Shown here: piece by piece, positions 62,399 through 64,000 of the stretch | How the letters are laid out: each line of letters begins with the position of its first letter | How positions within the stretch are numbered: the stretch's first letter is position 1 | From: CBDFKK01 sp965248815 | GTDB taxonomy: Bacteria; Pseudomonadota; Alphaproteobacteria; SMXP01 | Direction: 5' to 3' | NCBI GenBank assembly: GCA_965248815.1 | Contig: CBDFKK010000008.1 | Span: 2,108,001-2,172,000, forward strand | Length of the DNA stretch: 64,000 nucleotides | Translations under genes and position numbers: made by a program | Notes under the pieces: generated by a model | The model's database searches: none | What the model saw: only the letters and a program-made list of their open reading frames with translations | Told to the model about the DNA's origin: nothing

Positions 62399-63658
62399 AT
62401 GGAACTACTCGAACGCAGAAAAAGAGCCCTCGGCCCGTCGTATGAGCTGTTTTACGACCAACCGGCTCACCTCGTGCGCGGGCAAGGAATTTGGTTATGG
62501 GGCGCTGACGGGCGCAAATATCTCGATTGTTATAACAATGTCGCTTCTGTCGGTCATTGTCACCCGGAAGTAGTGGCAACACTTTCTAAGCAGGCAGCAA
62601 CTCTTAACACGCACACACGTTATCTGCATGAGAGTGTGGTTGAGCTGTCAGAAAAAGTCGCTTCAAAAATGCCGGGTGATTTAGGCGTCTGTATGTTCGT
62701 TTGCACCGGGACAGAAGCCAATGATTTGGCAAGTCGGATCGCTCGCACCGTCACTGGCAACTACGGGATGATGGTGTCGGAGTATAGCTATCACGGTAAC
62801 TCGACCTTGGTATATACGCTGTCGACGGCTGACAGCGACGAACGCCCGGATTGGCTCTCGCTTTTTGAAGCGCCGTGTCAGTATCGCGTGGCTGTAGAAG
62901 GTAATGATCTTCTTGACGGTTATGTCGGTTCCGTGTGCGATGCCATAGGTGATTTGAGGCGGAAAGGTCAGGCACCGGCTGCGATCATGATTGACAGTAT
63001 CTTTGATTGCCCAGGCACGATTGAAGCGCCGCAAGGATATTTTCAGCAGGTATATAAGATCGTTCGCGACGCAGGCGGTCTTGTGATTGCGGACGAAGTG
63101 CAATCTGGCTATTGCCGTACTGGCGATCACTGGTGGGGTTTCGAGCACGACAGCGTCGTGCCGGACATTGTGACGCTGGGCAAACCAATGGGGGCCGGTC
63201 ATCCTCTGGCTGCTGTTGTGACCACCCCGGATATTGCGACCAGGTTTGCTTCTAAATCTGACTATTTCAATACAACGGGCGGCAATCCTGTTTCTGCGGC
63301 GGTCGGCAAGGCTGTTATTGATGTCATTGATCGGGAAAGTCTTCTTGAAAATGTCACCAAATTGGGCGCGTATACAAAGGCGGGGCTACAAGAACTTCAA
63401 ACTCAATACGACATCATCGGTGATGTACGCGGACGCGGCCTATTCTTGGGCGTTGAGTTGGTGAAGCACCGTGCATCCAAAACGCCGGATACGGACAAAG
63501 CGCGCCAAATGGCCAATATGATGAAAGATAAAGGTGTGCTGATATCCACGCATGGGCGTTATGACAATACGCTCAAGATCAGGCCCCCCATGGTATTTTC
63601 AAAAGAAAATGCTGACCAATTGCTTTCGACTCTGGATCTGTGTTTCAACAGATTATAA
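62399..63658 (+). CDS. Class III aminotransferase-family protein, candidate phospho-lyase
   Basis: A 419-residue PLP enzyme. The PLP-binding Asp232 (VIADEVQSGYCRTG) and Schiff-base Lys262 (LGKPMGAGHP) are present, as are GTEANDLASRIAR and FNTTGGNPVSAA. The order resembles AGXT2L1/2-type enzymes that eliminate phosphate from phosphoethanolamine or 5-phosphohydroxylysine. A neighbouring kinase gene with the APH fold supports a two-step pathway (phosphorylate, then eliminate). A transaminase role is the alternative. An FAD-dependent oxidoreductase follows 87 nt later. Confidence 0.88.
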   Translation: MELLERRKRALGPSYELFYDQPAHLVRGQGIWLWGADGRKYLDCYNNVASVGHCHPEVVATLSKQAATLNTHTRYLHESVVELSEKVASKMPGDLGVCMFVCTGTEANDLASRIARTVTGNYGMMVSEYSYHGNSTLVYTLSTADSDERPDWLSLFEAPCQYRVAVEGNDLLDGYVGSVCDAIGDLRRKGQAPAAIMIDSIFDCPGTIEAPQGYFQQVYKIVRDAGGLVIADEVQSGYCRTGDHWWGFEHDSVVPDIVTLGKPMGAGHPLAAVVTTPDIATRFASKSDYFNTTGGNPVSAAVGKAVIDVIDRESLLENVTKLGAYTKAGLQELQTQYDIIGDVRGRGLFLGVELVKHRASKTPDTDKARQMANMMKDKGVLISTHGRYDNTLKIRPPMVFSKENADQLLSTLDLCFNRL

Positions 63659-63745
63659 CCGGTTCACTGAATGGCACATTGTTGACGGTGCTCCGCGGAG
63701 ATCACAAACTTTCCGACGATTGCGATGGAATGATACAGTGAACAC

Positions 63746-64000
63746 GTGACAAGAAATTCCCAAAACATCGCTGTCATTGGTGCAGGTATCAACGGACTAG
63801 TTGCGGCTAACTATTTGGTTCGTGCAGGACATCAGGTTACGCTGCTAGAAAGCAAAGATCGGATCGGCGGCGCCTGTGTATCCGAAACCGTCGAAATCGA
63901 TGGCCTTCAGCAGGATTACGCTCTGGGTGCTTCGACGCTGGGGCTGATGCAAGATTTTGTCTGGCAGGAAACGGGCCTAGCGGATCGGCTGGATGTTTGG
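63746..64000 (+). CDS. FAD/NAD(P)-dependent oxidoreductase, 5' part at window edge
   Basis: A GTG at 63746 begins an open frame to the window end. The dinucleotide-binding motif IAVIGAGINGLVAANYLVRA is immediately followed by LLESKDRIGGACVSE, typical of amine-oxidase/phytoene-desaturase-like flavoproteins. Catalytic parts are outside the window. Co-direction with the kinase and aminotransferase suggests one catabolic cluster. Confidence 0.82.
   Translation, partial: MTRNSQNIAVIGAGINGLVAANYLVRAGHQVTLLESKDRIGGACVSETVEIDGLQQDYALGASTLGLMQDFVWQETGLADRLDVW

Noticed and set aside
1..64000. CRISPR arrays, tRNA, rRNA and riboswitches
   Set aside because: No regularly spaced repeats and no recognisable cloverleaf or rRNA segments were seen on either strand by reading; a covariance-model scan was not possible.

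Overview
The window reads as a chromosomal segment of an alphaproteobacterium of moderate GC content. The evidence is the hemC-hemD-Mic60-hemY cluster divergent from tsaD, the 180-kDa-type NAD-glutamate dehydrogenase, the DUF1674/SDHAF4 homolog beside htpX, the order rpe - heparinase II/III - purH, and a palindromic intergenic element of a type I associate with Rhizobiales genomes. I cannot name a genus from sequence reading alone. No rRNA, tRNA or CRISPR array was recognised.

Bases 1-38,000 are mostly conserved core genome: haem biosynthesis with the bacterial MICOS protein Mic60, tRNA t6A synthesis (tsaD), glycerol-3-phosphate dehydrogenase (gpsA), acetyl-CoA synthetase, OMP decarboxylase, HtpX, ribulose-phosphate epimerase, purine synthesis (purH), glutamate dehydrogenase, a TldD-like pair and an SPFH membrane protein. 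A TetR regulator and very small membrane peptides, with nested palindromic operators, sit between tsaD and gpsA. The heparinase gene carries a frameshift.

Bases 38,000-64,000 are accessory in character: single-gene units, many exported proteins, regulators with clear operators, broken genes and two apparently identical 1,286-bp IS3-type insertion sequences in direct orientation (41830-43115 and 60350-61635). This part holds a CueR-like regulator and GST, a sterol-desaturase-type hydroxylase, twin PEP-CTERM mini-proteins, a VOC lipoprotein, a sulfotransferase, a serine hydrolase, a tandem alpha/beta-hydrolase fusion, a multicopper oxidase operon with a divergent GntR regulator and a 38-bp palindrome, a Tat-type intradiol dioxygenase, and at the right edge a small-molecule kinase / class III aminotransferase / FAD oxidoreductase cluster whose kinase is split by the second IS copy.

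The most unusual points are: (1) two fused double alpha/beta-hydrolases in which all four nucleophile elbows carry histidine in place of serine; (2) two neighbouring 57- and 59-residue PEP-CTERM proteins that are little more than signal peptide plus sorting signal; (3) an IS insertion whose removal with one 3-bp duplication restores a 351-residue kinase exactly; (4) in-frame TAA codons in two neighbouring genes (55.8-58.9 kb); (5) a multicopper oxidase paired with an unrecognised cysteine-rich exported protein under a large perfect-arm palindrome.
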